From Sphingobacterium sp. UT-1RO-CII-1 (GTDB lineage: Bacteria; Bacteroidota; Bacteroidia; Sphingobacteriales; Sphingobacteriaceae), in contig NZ_JAPPVJ010000001.1 in NCBI RefSeq assembly GCF_026711005.1, positions 372,001-436,000 of the forward strand: a DNA stretch of 64,000 nt. Direction: 5' to 3'. The notes beneath the pieces are model-generated. The model searched no databases. It was not told the origin of the DNA and was given only the letters and a program-made list of their open reading frames with translations. Shown in pieces: positions 1 to 9,931 of the stretch (the stretch's first letter is position 1; each line of letters begins with the position of its first letter). The position numbers were made by a program, and so were the translations under genes.

Positions 1-378
1 CTAAATATAAATTTTGTAGGAAAAATTATAGAAATAAACCCCGTAGTAGATGAACAAGGCATGGTGAAGGTCAAAGCTAGAATACAAAACCCCAGCAACC
101 ATCTATATGAAGGAATGAATGTAAAGGTGCGTGTCAAACATGAAGCCGGAAATCAGCTTGTAGTTCCAAAATCTGCTGTAGTACTGAGAAGCAATAAAAA
201 AGTAGTGTTTACCGCAAAAGCAGGAAAGGCACTATGGAACTATGTAGAAACAGGCCATGAAAACTCTACTAGTTACACCATAACTGAGGGTTTAAAAGCA
301 GGTGACTCGGTGATATATACAGGAAATATAAACCTCGCACACGAGGCTCCTGTCGTAGTAATAAACGATATAAAATAA
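1..378 (+). CDS. RND efflux periplasmic adaptor, C-terminal part (cut by window start)
   Basis: The reading frame is open from base 1, so only the last 125 residues of the gene are present. They fit the membrane-proximal end of a membrane fusion protein (HlyD/AcrA type): a beta-barrel strand pair (EGMNVKVRV) followed by a pattern ending in a VVPKSAVVL strand and a G-(L)-K-A-G-D-x-V-I turn, which is typical just before the adaptor C-terminus. Such adaptors bridge an inner-membrane RND pump to a TolC-type channel in the periplasm. The permease gene starts 12 bases downstream and a TolC gene follows it, which supports the assignment. The N-terminal lipoyl and hairpin domains, and any lipobox, lie outside the window. 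Confidence 0.8.
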   Translation, partial: LNINFVGKIIEINPVVDEQGMVKVKARIQNPSNHLYEGMNVKVRVKHEAGNQLVVPKSAVVLRSNKKVVFTAKAGKALWNYVETGHENSTSYTITEGLKAGDSVIYTGNINLAHEAPVVVINDIK

Positions 379-390
379 AGTATCTAATTG

Positions 391-3300
391 ATGATAAGGT
401 TCCTTGTTCAGCGGCCGACCGCCGTTTTGGTGAGTTTTTTAGGCATATTTATAATAGGCATTATTACCTATTTGAATATTCCAATTTCATTGCTACCTCA
501 TATTCCCATTCCCGAAATAACGGTACAGATTGAAGGCAAAAACAAAGCCGCACGTGATTTGGAAGCCACCGTCGTGGCTCCAGTAAGACAACAATTGATA
601 CAAATTAACAACTTGCAGGACATACAAAGCGAAGCAAGAGACGGAAGCGCAGTAATAAGATTGCACTTTAATTATGGCGTAAATACAGATCTGGCATTTA
701 TCGAAGTAAACGAAAGAATCGATGCAGCAATGAACTATTTACCAAAAGAAATAGCTCGTCCATATGTAGTAAAGGCTAATGCCAGTGATATACCGGTATT
801 TTACATGCACCTCACCTTAAAAAACGATCAAGCTTTCGGAGAAAACCCTATTGATGCATTCCTGGAGTTAAGCGAGCTCGCAGAAAACGTAATACGAAAA
901 CGTATAGAACAACTCCCCGCTGTAGCTATGGTTGATATGACTGGAACGATGCGTAAACGCATTCAGATGATTCCTAAAGAAGACATCTTGCAAGCAACAG
1001 GAATAACAGTAGATGACATCAAAACGACGCTTGAAAACAACAATATAGAACCCGGCAGCATGCAGGTAACCGAGGGTCATTATGCATACAATATAGGCTT
1101 CTCAGCCGTAGTGCGCACAATAGAAGATGTTAAAGATGTTTATATCAAAAAAAACAACAGGATCTTCCAACTTAAAGACATTGCAGACATAAAGCTTGTA
1201 GACGAAACACACGAAGGCTTATCCATATATGAAGGAAAAAGAGCGATAACTATGGCAGTGATCAAAAGAGCTGACGAACACATGTCTCAACTGCAGGAGG
1301 AATTAGATCGCAGCATCAGCCACCTACAAGACTTATACCCTAGCGTAAGTTTTTCAAAGTCGCAAAATCAAACAGAGCTTTTGGAATATACAATAGGCAA
1401 TTTAAAAGAAAACCTAATAATAGCTTTTGTTTTCGTATGCCTGGTTTCTGCCTTTTTCATGCACGATATAAAGTCGCCGCTTATCATAGGTATAACGATG
1501 TTTGTATCACTCATTAGCAGTCTATTATTTTTTTATGTTTTTAAAATATCACTCAATATCGTATCACTCACGGGCCTCGTACTAGCCTTAGGCATGATGA
1601 TAGATAATTCTATAATAGTAACTGATAATATAGGGCAGTATCGTAAAAAAGGACATGACTTAGAAACGTCTTGTGTGATGGGTACTAATGAAGTAATTGT
1701 GCCAATGCTAAGCTCATCCTTAACAACCATATCTGTCTTCGTGCCTTTGATCTTTATGAGCGGTATTGGTGGTGCTATATTTTTCGATCAGGCCTTCTCT
1801 ATAACTATTGGCTTATTGGTTTCGTACTTAACAGGCATTATTCTGCTACCAGTTCTCTACCGCGTGATTTATAATATAAAAATAAAAACAAGAGTAACAA
1901 ACAGAGTAAATAACTACTTAAAAGGCAAAAAAAACGCCACAACACAAAACTCCTGGCTGGAAAAGCAATACCATAAAATAACGGACAGCATATTCGCACA
2001 CAAAGCGCTAACGCTGATTACTATGCTCGTGATATTGCCGTTTTGTGTATGGCTATTTTTCATTATTCCAAAAGAAAAAATACCCATAATAAATCAACAT
2101 GAACTACTTGCACAGATAGATTGGAATGAGAATATACATGTGGTGGAAAATGAAAGAAGAACACTCGAACTACTAGCTGCCCTAAAAGGCAATGCGCTAG
2201 AAAACTCTGCTTTGGTCGGAAGACAGCAGTTTCTACTACGCGACAAACAAGAACAGTCTTCTACAGAAGCAGAGCTATACTTCAAAGCAGACAAGCCGGC
2301 AGACCTTACTACAATACAAAACAAGGTGCAAAATTATTTAAAACAGAACTACCCCAATGCCATAGTAGGCTTTGCCCCTGCCGGGACTATATTTGAACGC
2401 ATATTCAACACCGCAGGTGCCGATCTAAGATTGGAGTACTACGACCGTCACACAACGCAAATAGACCATGACGCCCTACAATTATGGCACAAAAAACTCA
2501 TAACCCTAACAGGATACAGCGCTAAAAGTATTCCGTTTCAACAACAATATGAGCTGCATATAGACAGAGAAAAATTACGCTTGTACGATATACCGTACAG
2601 CACATTGTACCGCGCGCTTCAGACTGCGATAAATGACGAACAAGTAACAACGCTCCGATCTTACCAACAGCACCTACCCATTACAATAGGGCAAGAGAAG
2701 AAAAACGTTGAAAAAGTACTGGAAGAAACTTTTATACAAATACCTACAACAAAAGCCAACACAAAGGCATACAAATACCCTGTAAAAGAATTCATAACAT
2801 TGGTAGAAGTAAGCGGCCAAAAAAACATTATAGCTGGCAAGAATGGTGAGTTTATACCCTTTGACTTTTATAATATTACTGATGCGGAAGCGACATGGGA
2901 AATCCTCAGACAGAAAATGAAACCTAACAACAAATATGACATACAGTTTTCAGGCGCTTTTTTTTCAAATACGCAAATGTTAAAAGAGCTCATGATAGTT
3001 TTGGGGGTATCACTCCTACTGATGTATTTTATTTTAGTCGCGCAATTTGAAAGTTTCTTACAACCTCTAATCGTATTTATAGAAATACCTGTCGCAATTT
3101 CTGCTGCTTTGGGTTTACTTATGTTATTGGGACATTCCCTAAATCTCATGTCTGCCATTGGTATTATCGTGACAAGCGGCATCATTATAAACGATAGTAT
3201 CTTAAAACTGGATATTATAAATCAGTTACGCAAAGATGGTGTAGAGCTGATGGAAGCTATTCATGAAGCTGGAAGAAGAAGGCTCCATGCAATATTAATG

Positions 3301-3483
3301 ACCAGCCTGACATCAATCGTATGTATGCTCCCCTTAATTTTCAGCCAAGACATGGGCTCAGAACTTGAAAAACCTTTAGCACTCGCAACAATAGGCGGCA
3401 TGCTTGTAGGCACCCCAATCAGCCTATTTATCGTGCCTCTAATTTACTGGTTCATTTATAGAAATAAAGCTGTACAAGCATAA
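391..3483 (+). CDS. RND efflux permease (AcrB/HAE family), first of two
   Basis: A protein of 1030 residues, the usual length for an RND drug or metabolite exporter. It shows the family layout: one N-terminal membrane helix (about residues 10-30, after IRFLVQRPTAV), a large periplasmic domain, helices at about 333-480, a second periplasmic domain, and helices at about 865-1020. The TM4 motif GMMIDNSIIVTDNI carries the proton-relay Asp. In TM10 the usual Lys is replaced by Asn (IIINDSIL), as in many non-Proteobacterial HAE pumps. The start is the ATG at 391; the TTG just before it is in frame but unlikely. Its stop overlaps the TolC start by one base (TAATG), so translation is probably coupled. 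The substrate is unknown. Confidence 0.9.
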   Translation: MIRFLVQRPTAVLVSFLGIFIIGIITYLNIPISLLPHIPIPEITVQIEGKNKAARDLEATVVAPVRQQLIQINNLQDIQSEARDGSAVIRLHFNYGVNTDLAFIEVNERIDAAMNYLPKEIARPYVVKANASDIPVFYMHLTLKNDQAFGENPIDAFLELSELAENVIRKRIEQLPAVAMVDMTGTMRKRIQMIPKEDILQATGITVDDIKTTLENNNIEPGSMQVTEGHYAYNIGFSAVVRTIEDVKDVYIKKNNRIFQLKDIADIKLVDETHEGLSIYEGKRAITMAVIKRADEHMSQLQEELDRSISHLQDLYPSVSFSKSQNQTELLEYTIGNLKENLIIAFVFVCLVSAFFMHDIKSPLIIGITMFVSLISSLLFFYVFKISLNIVSLTGLVLALGMMIDNSIIVTDNIGQYRKKGHDLETSCVMGTNEVIVPMLSSSLTTISVFVPLIFMSGIGGAIFFDQAFSITIGLLVSYLTGIILLPVLYRVIYNIKIKTRVTNRVNNYLKGKKNATTQNSWLEKQYHKITDSIFAHKALTLITMLVILPFCVWLFFIIPKEKIPIINQHELLAQIDWNENIHVVENERRTLELLAALKGNALENSALVGRQQFLLRDKQEQSSTEAELYFKADKPADLTTIQNKVQNYLKQNYPNAIVGFAPAGTIFERIFNTAGADLRLEYYDRHTTQIDHDALQLWHKKLITLTGYSAKSIPFQQQYELHIDREKLRLYDIPYSTLYRALQTAINDEQVTTLRSYQQHLPITIGQEKKNVEKVLEETFIQIPTTKANTKAYKYPVKEFITLVEVSGQKNIIAGKNGEFIPFDFYNITDAEATWEILRQKMKPNNKYDIQFSGAFFSNTQMLKELMIVLGVSLLLMYFILVAQFESFLQPLIVFIEIPVAISAALGLLMLLGHSLNLMSAIGIIVTSGIIINDSILKLDIINQLRKDGVELMEAIHEAGRRRLHAILMTSLTSIVCMLPLIFSQDMGSELEKPLALATIGGMLVGTPISLFIVPLIYWFIYRNKAVQA

Positions 3484-4961
3484 TGAAAAAAATAGCTATA
3501 TCCATACTCCTTAATCTGCTGATGACAATTACATCTGCTCAGCAAACTCAAAAACTAACCTTACAAGAGAGCATATCACTGGCAATAGACAGCTCGCTAC
3601 AATCATTCCGGGCAGAGAACATGTATATGGCAGGCTTTTGGGAGTTTAAAGCATACAAAGCAGCGCGGCTCCCTTCACTAAACCTGAACATGACCCCACT
3701 GAGATATAATAGAGAATTTATACAGCGGTATGACCCCGAGAATAATATTGATGTTTATAGAAGTCAACAATCACTATACTCGTCAGCTAACTTTTCATTA
3801 AATCAAAACTTAGACTTAACAGGAGGAACATTTTTCATTGATTCCGAGCTTGGCTTTCTGCGAAATATAGGACAACACACTTTCAGCCAATTTAACAGTA
3901 TACCGATACGAATCGGTTATATGCAGTCTTTAGTAGGGTTCAATAAGTTTAGGTGGGAAAAACGCTTAGAACCTTTAAAATATGAAAAGGCAAAAAAACA
4001 GTTTATTTATGCCCGAGAAGAGGTGGCAGAGACAGTTATAGAATATTTCTTTAATCTAGCCATGGCACAGGCTGAATATGAGATGGCGCTTGATAATATA
4101 CAGTCAGCAGACACACTATTCCGAATCGGTGAAGAGCGGTTCAAAATTGCTTCTATATCACAAGCAGATATGTATACGCTAAAACTCGATGCCATTAACG
4201 CGAAAAATAGTCTTAAAAACAGTGAAATAGACTTAAAAAAAACCACCAATAACTTACGTTCATTTTTAAACATAAATGAACAGCAACAACTTGATATTAT
4301 ACTACCCGAACGCCCAACAGGTCTTCATATCTCGGAGCAAGAGGCACTAGCATATTCCATAAACAATAACCCCAACTACCTCAACAACCAACAGGAGATA
4401 ATGGAAGCAGAAATGGAACTTGAACGTATCAGTAAAAATGCCGCATTTCAGGCCAACCTACAACTAAGCGCTGGTTTTAACCAAGTAGCGTCGTCATTCG
4501 CAGGCGCCTATAAAAACCCCTTGCAACAGAACATAGTGACTGTAGGCTTAAGCATACCATTAATAGATTGGGGAGTAAAAAAAGGGAAGATTAATATGGC
4601 TAAAAACAATTTAAAAGTAGCGCAAATATCGATACAGCAAAAAGAAATAAGCCTACAGCAAGACATCATATTAACTGTAAATGATTTTAATATACAACAG
4701 GATATGATAAATAGTGCAGAAGAAGCATTGAATTTATCCATATCCGCCTATAACGCTACAAAACAGCGATTTATCATAGGGAAATCAGACATAAACAGCT
4801 TAACCCTATCGCTCAACAGACAAAAAGATGCGCAAAAAAATTATATATCTGCTCTTAGAAACTACTGGATAAGCTATTACAAAATACGAAAATTGACACT
4901 ATATGATTTTGAAAAAAACGAACAGCTATCCTATCAGTTTGATCGTTTAAATGGTATCTAA
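3483..4961 (+). CDS. TolC-family outer-membrane channel
   Basis: A 492-residue protein with a Sec signal peptide (about residues 1-19, ending ITSAQQ) and the two-fold repeat of the outer-membrane efflux protein family: long helices rich in Gln, Asn, Ala and Leu (QEEVAETVIEYFFNLAMAQ-type stretch near 185 and a matching one near 400) alternating with beta strands. It would form the exit duct for the RND pump encoded on either side. The gene begins inside the stop codon of the upstream permease and ends two bases before the second permease, so the set is one transcript. Family membership is clear; substrate specificity cannot be read from it. Confidence 0.88.
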   Translation: MKKIAISILLNLLMTITSAQQTQKLTLQESISLAIDSSLQSFRAENMYMAGFWEFKAYKAARLPSLNLNMTPLRYNREFIQRYDPENNIDVYRSQQSLYSSANFSLNQNLDLTGGTFFIDSELGFLRNIGQHTFSQFNSIPIRIGYMQSLVGFNKFRWEKRLEPLKYEKAKKQFIYAREEVAETVIEYFFNLAMAQAEYEMALDNIQSADTLFRIGEERFKIASISQADMYTLKLDAINAKNSLKNSEIDLKKTTNNLRSFLNINEQQQLDIILPERPTGLHISEQEALAYSINNNPNYLNNQQEIMEAEMELERISKNAAFQANLQLSAGFNQVASSFAGAYKNPLQQNIVTVGLSIPLIDWGVKKGKINMAKNNLKVAQISIQQKEISLQQDIILTVNDFNIQQDMINSAEEALNLSISAYNATKQRFIIGKSDINSLTLSLNRQKDAQKNYISALRNYWISYYKIRKLTLYDFEKNEQLSYQFDRLNGI

Positions 4962-4963
4962 AA

Positions 4964-7900
4964 ATGACAAAACAAAAAGGTATACCGCCATTCTCAATGG
5001 TACTCATATTTGTATGTTTATCTTTTTTAGGATTAACCTGGATACCCCTATTGCCTTTAAAAGTATCACCAACACAAACACTTCCCCAAATAAGTGTACA
5101 TTTTTCCATGCACGGAGGCTCCCCGCGTATTATGGAAATTGAAATTACATCTAAATTAGAGGCAATGCTAAGCCGCATACAAGGCCTAAATAGGATATCT
5201 TCTACCTCCGGTAATGGTTGGGGCAACGTAAGCCTCTCATTTGATAAAAACACCGCTATGGACGCTGCACGCTTTGAAGTTTCGACTATAATACGGCAAC
5301 TCAGACCATCCTTACCGCCGCAAGCAAGCTATCCAAGTATAGCACAAAGTTATGCCGACCAAAATGCTAGCAGACCTTTTCTTAGCTTTACCATAAACGC
5401 CCCAACGTCGCCACAAGAGATACAAAAATATACAGAAGACTATATCAGACCGACCTTATCTATGATAGAAGGAATAAGTGAGGTGCATATAAGTGGGGCG
5501 AGCCCAATTGTATGGAAGATCAAATATGATAACGAGCTTATGCGTCAGTATCATATAGAAACAAAAGATATTCAAACAGCTTTGAGTGAAGTACTAGAAG
5601 AACGCTACTTAGATATGACTTTCGCAGGAAAACCAAATGAACAACCCAAGTGGGTAAGGGTGGTATTGCCTGAGGAAAAGGAAGAGGAGTACAACTACTT
5701 GTCTAATATTTTAATAAAATCTGTAGACCAAACATTTATCCCCCTTGCTAAAATTGCAACAATAGAAAAAACAGAAGCCGAACCACATAGTTACTTCCGT
5801 ATTAACGGACTTAATTCTATATACTTGAACCTAAAAGCGGAAGAAACAAGCAACCAAATAGAGCTTCAGAAAAAGGTAGAGCAAAAACTCAACACCATTA
5901 AACAGTCTCTGCCAAGGGGATATGAAATGCATACCAGTTATGACGCCACACAATATATCAAAGAAGAACTTCGTAAGATTTATATCAGATCAGGTATTAC
6001 ATTAGCCATACTTATTGCATTTATACTATTAAGCTACCGCAGTTTAAAATACATATCGCTAATCCTGATAAGCTTGATATGTAACCTCAGCATAGCAATA
6101 ATTTTTTATTACCTGCTCAATTTAGAAATTCAGCTTTACTCTTTAGTGGGAATAACAATCTCCCTCACCTTGATACTAGACAATATCATCGTAATGGCAG
6201 ACCACATAACGCGTAAAAACAATAAGCAAGCCTTTATGTCTATATTTGCTGCAACCCTAACAACCATAGCGTCGCTAAGCATAATATTTTTTTTAGATGA
6301 AAAGCTAAGACTTAGTTTACAAGATTTTGCCGCAGTAATTATAGTAAATCTTACCGTTTCTTTAACAGTAGCATTATTTTTAGTACCCGCTTTAATTGAC
6401 AGACTTAAAATTGCACAACACCAAAATAAAAAAACAAAAACAGCCCGCCAAAAAAGAAGACTTTATACCTACCTTATAAAGCCTTATGCAAAAATATGCC
6501 AAGCATTATACCGTTGGAAAAAAACAGTAATTGCACTTATCATACTTGCTTTTGGTATACCTGTTTTTATGTTGCCCGATAAACTGCAAGGAAAAGATAC
6601 ATGGACAACACTATACAATCAAACTTTAGGATCGGATTTTTATAAAGAAAACATAGCTTCAACCGTAAACAAAGCATTGGGCGGAAGTTTAAGATTATTC
6701 GTACAAAACGTATATAATGGCTCCTACTTTGGAGAACAGGGCGAAACGACTTTATCCGTAAACGCCTCTTTACCTAGCCACTCTACATTGGCAGAGATGA
6801 ACAACCTCATACAGAGAATGGAAAGCTACTTAAGTCAATATTCAGAAATTAAACAGTTTCAAACACAAATTCATAATTCAAGACGAGCAAACATAACTAT
6901 ACAGTTTGTAAAAAAACACGCCAAAAGTGGGTTTCCGCATCAATTGAAAAGTAATTTAATAAGTAAATCCCTTGAAATGGGCGGGGGAAGTTGGTCTGTA
7001 TATGGAGTTGGAGATGGGTTTAGTAATGATGTCAGGGAGAATGCTGGATCTTACCGAATTGAAATGTATGGGTATAATTATGACGAACTTTACAGCCAAG
7101 CAACATTATTCAAAGAAAGATTACTGGAAAACAGAAGAATAAAAGAAGTGAACATATCTTCAGAGTTCAGCTGGTTTAAAGACAATTACGAAGAATACAT
7201 CTTTCATATAAACAAAAGAAAATTAGCCGAGGAGAATATTCAACCTTATGAAGTTTTCCACCAATTGAGCACTGTGCTAGCTAAAGACATAAGAGCTGGA
7301 GCACAGCGCAACTCAGAGGGAACTACACCCATATACCTAAGCGCGAAACAAGCTGAAACTTACGATATATGGAGTCTCTTGAACACACCAGTACATGCTA
7401 ATCAAAGGACTTATAAAGTGACGGATTTAGCAGAAATAAAAAAAGAAATGTTACCACAAGAACTAGCAAAAGTTGATCAACAGTATCGCCTATGCCTGCA
7501 GTACGAATATATAGGTGCTGCAGAACAAGGGAAAAGAGTGTTAGAAAGTGAAGTCGATAAATTTGAACCTACTTTGCCTATAGGCTACAGTATGAAAAGC
7601 CTAAACGCAGGATTTAGTTGGAATGATGTAAGTGGTAAACAATACATATTACTATTGATGATTTTTGTAATAATCTACTTTATTGCAGCTATACTATTCA
7701 ATTCACTAAAACAGCCGTTATACATACTATCCGTGGTGCCAATTTCTTTTATAGGTATTTTTCTGTCCTTTTATCTTTTTAAAATAAATTTTGATCAAGG
7801 AGGATTCGCATCATTTATTCTATTATCAGGTCTCACAATAAACGCCAACATATATATCATTAATGAATACAACATTATTAAAAAGAAATATCCAAAACTT

Positions 7901-8122
7901 CCAAAATCGAGAATTTACATGCAGGCTTGGAACAGTAAGGTTAAACCCATATTGTTGACAGTTTTATCCACTATTCTTGGCTTTATTCCCTTTATAATAG
8001 GCGAAACAAAGGAAGGTTTTTGGTTTCCTTTAGCAGTCGGTACGATTGGAGGGCTGATTATCGCAACCATTGCTACATTCTTATTTCTACCCTTTTTTAT
8101 GGGAATAACACGAAAAAAATAA
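4964..8122 (+). CDS. RND efflux permease, second and more divergent copy
   Basis: A 1052-residue protein with the RND helix and periplasmic-domain plan: N-terminal helix (about 10-30), helix bundle near 345-480, helix near 525, bundle near 895-1045. It is much more diverged than the permease at 391. In TM4 only one acidic residue remains in an altered motif (TLILDNIIVMADHI, lacking the usual Gly), and TM10 has TINANIYIINEYN where a Lys-Asn or Asn-Asn pair is normal. Pairing two different permeases in one operon with one adaptor and one TolC recalls heteromeric pumps such as MdtBC, but that is inference. Two bases separate it from the TolC gene and one base from the next gene. Confidence 0.85.
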   Translation: MTKQKGIPPFSMVLIFVCLSFLGLTWIPLLPLKVSPTQTLPQISVHFSMHGGSPRIMEIEITSKLEAMLSRIQGLNRISSTSGNGWGNVSLSFDKNTAMDAARFEVSTIIRQLRPSLPPQASYPSIAQSYADQNASRPFLSFTINAPTSPQEIQKYTEDYIRPTLSMIEGISEVHISGASPIVWKIKYDNELMRQYHIETKDIQTALSEVLEERYLDMTFAGKPNEQPKWVRVVLPEEKEEEYNYLSNILIKSVDQTFIPLAKIATIEKTEAEPHSYFRINGLNSIYLNLKAEETSNQIELQKKVEQKLNTIKQSLPRGYEMHTSYDATQYIKEELRKIYIRSGITLAILIAFILLSYRSLKYISLILISLICNLSIAIIFYYLLNLEIQLYSLVGITISLTLILDNIIVMADHITRKNNKQAFMSIFAATLTTIASLSIIFFLDEKLRLSLQDFAAVIIVNLTVSLTVALFLVPALIDRLKIAQHQNKKTKTARQKRRLYTYLIKPYAKICQALYRWKKTVIALIILAFGIPVFMLPDKLQGKDTWTTLYNQTLGSDFYKENIASTVNKALGGSLRLFVQNVYNGSYFGEQGETTLSVNASLPSHSTLAEMNNLIQRMESYLSQYSEIKQFQTQIHNSRRANITIQFVKKHAKSGFPHQLKSNLISKSLEMGGGSWSVYGVGDGFSNDVRENAGSYRIEMYGYNYDELYSQATLFKERLLENRRIKEVNISSEFSWFKDNYEEYIFHINKRKLAEENIQPYEVFHQLSTVLAKDIRAGAQRNSEGTTPIYLSAKQAETYDIWSLLNTPVHANQRTYKVTDLAEIKKEMLPQELAKVDQQYRLCLQYEYIGAAEQGKRVLESEVDKFEPTLPIGYSMKSLNAGFSWNDVSGKQYILLLMIFVIIYFIAAILFNSLKQPLYILSVVPISFIGIFLSFYLFKINFDQGGFASFILLSGLTINANIYIINEYNIIKKKYPKLPKSRIYMQAWNSKVKPILLTVLSTILGFIPFIIGETKEGFWFPLAVGTIGGLIIATIATFLFLPFFMGITRKK

Positions 8123-8123
8123 A

Positions 8124-9650
8124 ATGATGTCGAATAATACTTTTTATAAAAAAATTACTAGGTTAAAAAAGTGCCTATTCATTATTTGCAGTATTGGTTT
8201 TATAAGCACAGGCTGTAAAAAACAAAATGAGGCAATCGATTGGAAATTTCTCTATGAGCATGATTATCCAGAAGAAGATAAACAGCTTGCCTATAAATTT
8301 ATAGAGCAACTGGAAAACCAATTTTATAAAACATACTCATTAAAAAACGGACTTGTCAATGAAGATGGTGAGAAAATTGACATTGACTATTCAGATTTCG
8401 GCACTGATTCGAGTTTACTCCGCTATTTAAATAAAGAAAATCTTAATTTTTCTTCGACGCCCTATCAGGATAAAGATTTAATAACAGCTGCAGAAATCGC
8501 CCAAGAAATAAAGCACGCTTTACAACTGCGCAGAAGGTATACTTGGGCAAAGAAAGTACCTGAAGACCTATATATAAATTATGTGATGCCTTATAAAATA
8601 GACCATGAAATACCCCACAACTGGAGAACTTTCTTTTATCAAAAACAACAAAAAATGTTAGACTCTCTGGAGAAGACAAGTGATAATACAGTAGAAAATG
8701 CAGCTCAATTAATTGCTGATAACATTTACTCATGGTATTATTACGATGAAGGGCATATACCAAGAAGTCAATACCCTACCTTATCGGAAATTTTATTCTC
8801 GGACAAAGGTGATTGTTTTAGAATCTCACGGTTATTTGTTTACGCTATGCGAGCAGCAGGTATACCAGCAACAATAGACAACGTTCCTTATTGGGGAAGC
8901 AAAAATGGAAGCCATTCCGATTTTGTCAGCTTAGATTCTACAGGGCACCTACGGACAAATGTAACTACACTGCATAAAAACTTCCTTAGGAAAGCTGCAA
9001 AAGTGCTAAGAAGAACTGCTTTTTACCAAGGTAATTATTCAGAAAAATACGTCGCTTTGGGCGTAGAGAACGACCCAAACTTCCCTTCTTTTTTAAAAAA
9101 CGACTTCTTCATTGATGTTACTGATCAACATACACTGGCGTACAACTTAAAATATGACTTACCTGACGCATACAAGAATGCACAATATGCCTATGTATGT
9201 GTATATAATTACGGCGAATGGAAACCTATCGATGTAGCTAAAAATGAAAAGGGAAGCCTGATATTTCCAAAAATGACTGCCAATATACTATACCGTATAG
9301 CAGTAGTAGAAAATGAAAAACTAAACGTTTTTTCAGAAGTTATTTATCAAGATGAAAACGGTAGAATCCAAAAAATAAAGCCCGATAAGAAAAACAAACA
9401 AAAAATAAACATAAACAAATACAATGATGGATCAGAGGCCTATGTTAGCCCAAATAGCTGGTATACGCTATATTATATAAAAAATGATGGCAATTGGGAA
9501 AAGCTGCATAGACAACAAAGTACGACAGATAGCCTTATTTTTCATGACGTCCCCTCAACAACACTATATAAGATTGTCAATGAATCAGAATTTAAGAACA
9601 ACTTAGAAAGACCTTTTGAAATTGTTGAAAACAATATAATTTGGTGGTAA
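8124..9650 (+). CDS. Transglutaminase-like domain lipoprotein, last gene of the RND operon
   Basis: A 508-residue predicted lipoprotein: Lys-rich start, hydrophobic stretch and a lipobox-like GFISTGC ending at Cys31. The middle holds a transglutaminase/papain-like fold: GDCFRIS with the presumed nucleophile Cys231, then GSHSDFVSLD with His264 and a following Asp. Before it is a helical region; after it are two similar beta-sandwich repeats (about residues 355-425 and 440-505, both with a Y-x-x-Y-(N/D)-x-G-x-W pattern). Such domains can be proteases, amidases or purely structural. It starts one base after the second permease, so it belongs to the same operon. Its role with the pump is unknown; it may process the exported molecule or anchor to peptidoglycan. 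Confidence 0.75.
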   Translation: MMSNNTFYKKITRLKKCLFIICSIGFISTGCKKQNEAIDWKFLYEHDYPEEDKQLAYKFIEQLENQFYKTYSLKNGLVNEDGEKIDIDYSDFGTDSSLLRYLNKENLNFSSTPYQDKDLITAAEIAQEIKHALQLRRRYTWAKKVPEDLYINYVMPYKIDHEIPHNWRTFFYQKQQKMLDSLEKTSDNTVENAAQLIADNIYSWYYYDEGHIPRSQYPTLSEILFSDKGDCFRISRLFVYAMRAAGIPATIDNVPYWGSKNGSHSDFVSLDSTGHLRTNVTTLHKNFLRKAAKVLRRTAFYQGNYSEKYVALGVENDPNFPSFLKNDFFIDVTDQHTLAYNLKYDLPDAYKNAQYAYVCVYNYGEWKPIDVAKNEKGSLIFPKMTANILYRIAVVENEKLNVFSEVIYQDENGRIQKIKPDKKNKQKININKYNDGSEAYVSPNSWYTLYYIKNDGNWEKLHRQQSTTDSLIFHDVPSTTLYKIVNESEFKNNLERPFEIVENNIIWW

Positions 9651-9931
9651 TCAAGACGGACGACTTTATAGTTCTTTACTAGAGAAAACTTTCTTTTCAA
9701 GATACTGTACTGACAACGAAACAGATTCGAATTTTCCAGCCGCTTCTGAAAATTATTGTATTTTCTTTTGCTACCTTTGTATTCCCATTTTTTTCTACAG
9801 GTATTTACACTCACTTTCGTTAATGATAATCATTCTTTTATCTTAACCTAGTGAGCTGACTCTGACAACAACAAAAAAGGGGGGACATGAATATTTATCG
9901 TTTTTAGTATCTTTAGCAGGATACAGTTTCT

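Noticed and set aside
388..393. TTG at 388 as the start of the first RND permease
   Set aside because: It is directly followed by an in-frame ATG (391) that gives the normal family beginning; the TTG adds nothing.
4855..5253. A minus-strand gene across the TolC/RND junction
   Set aside because: It is a shadow frame with no recognisable protein features, opposite two strongly coding genes.
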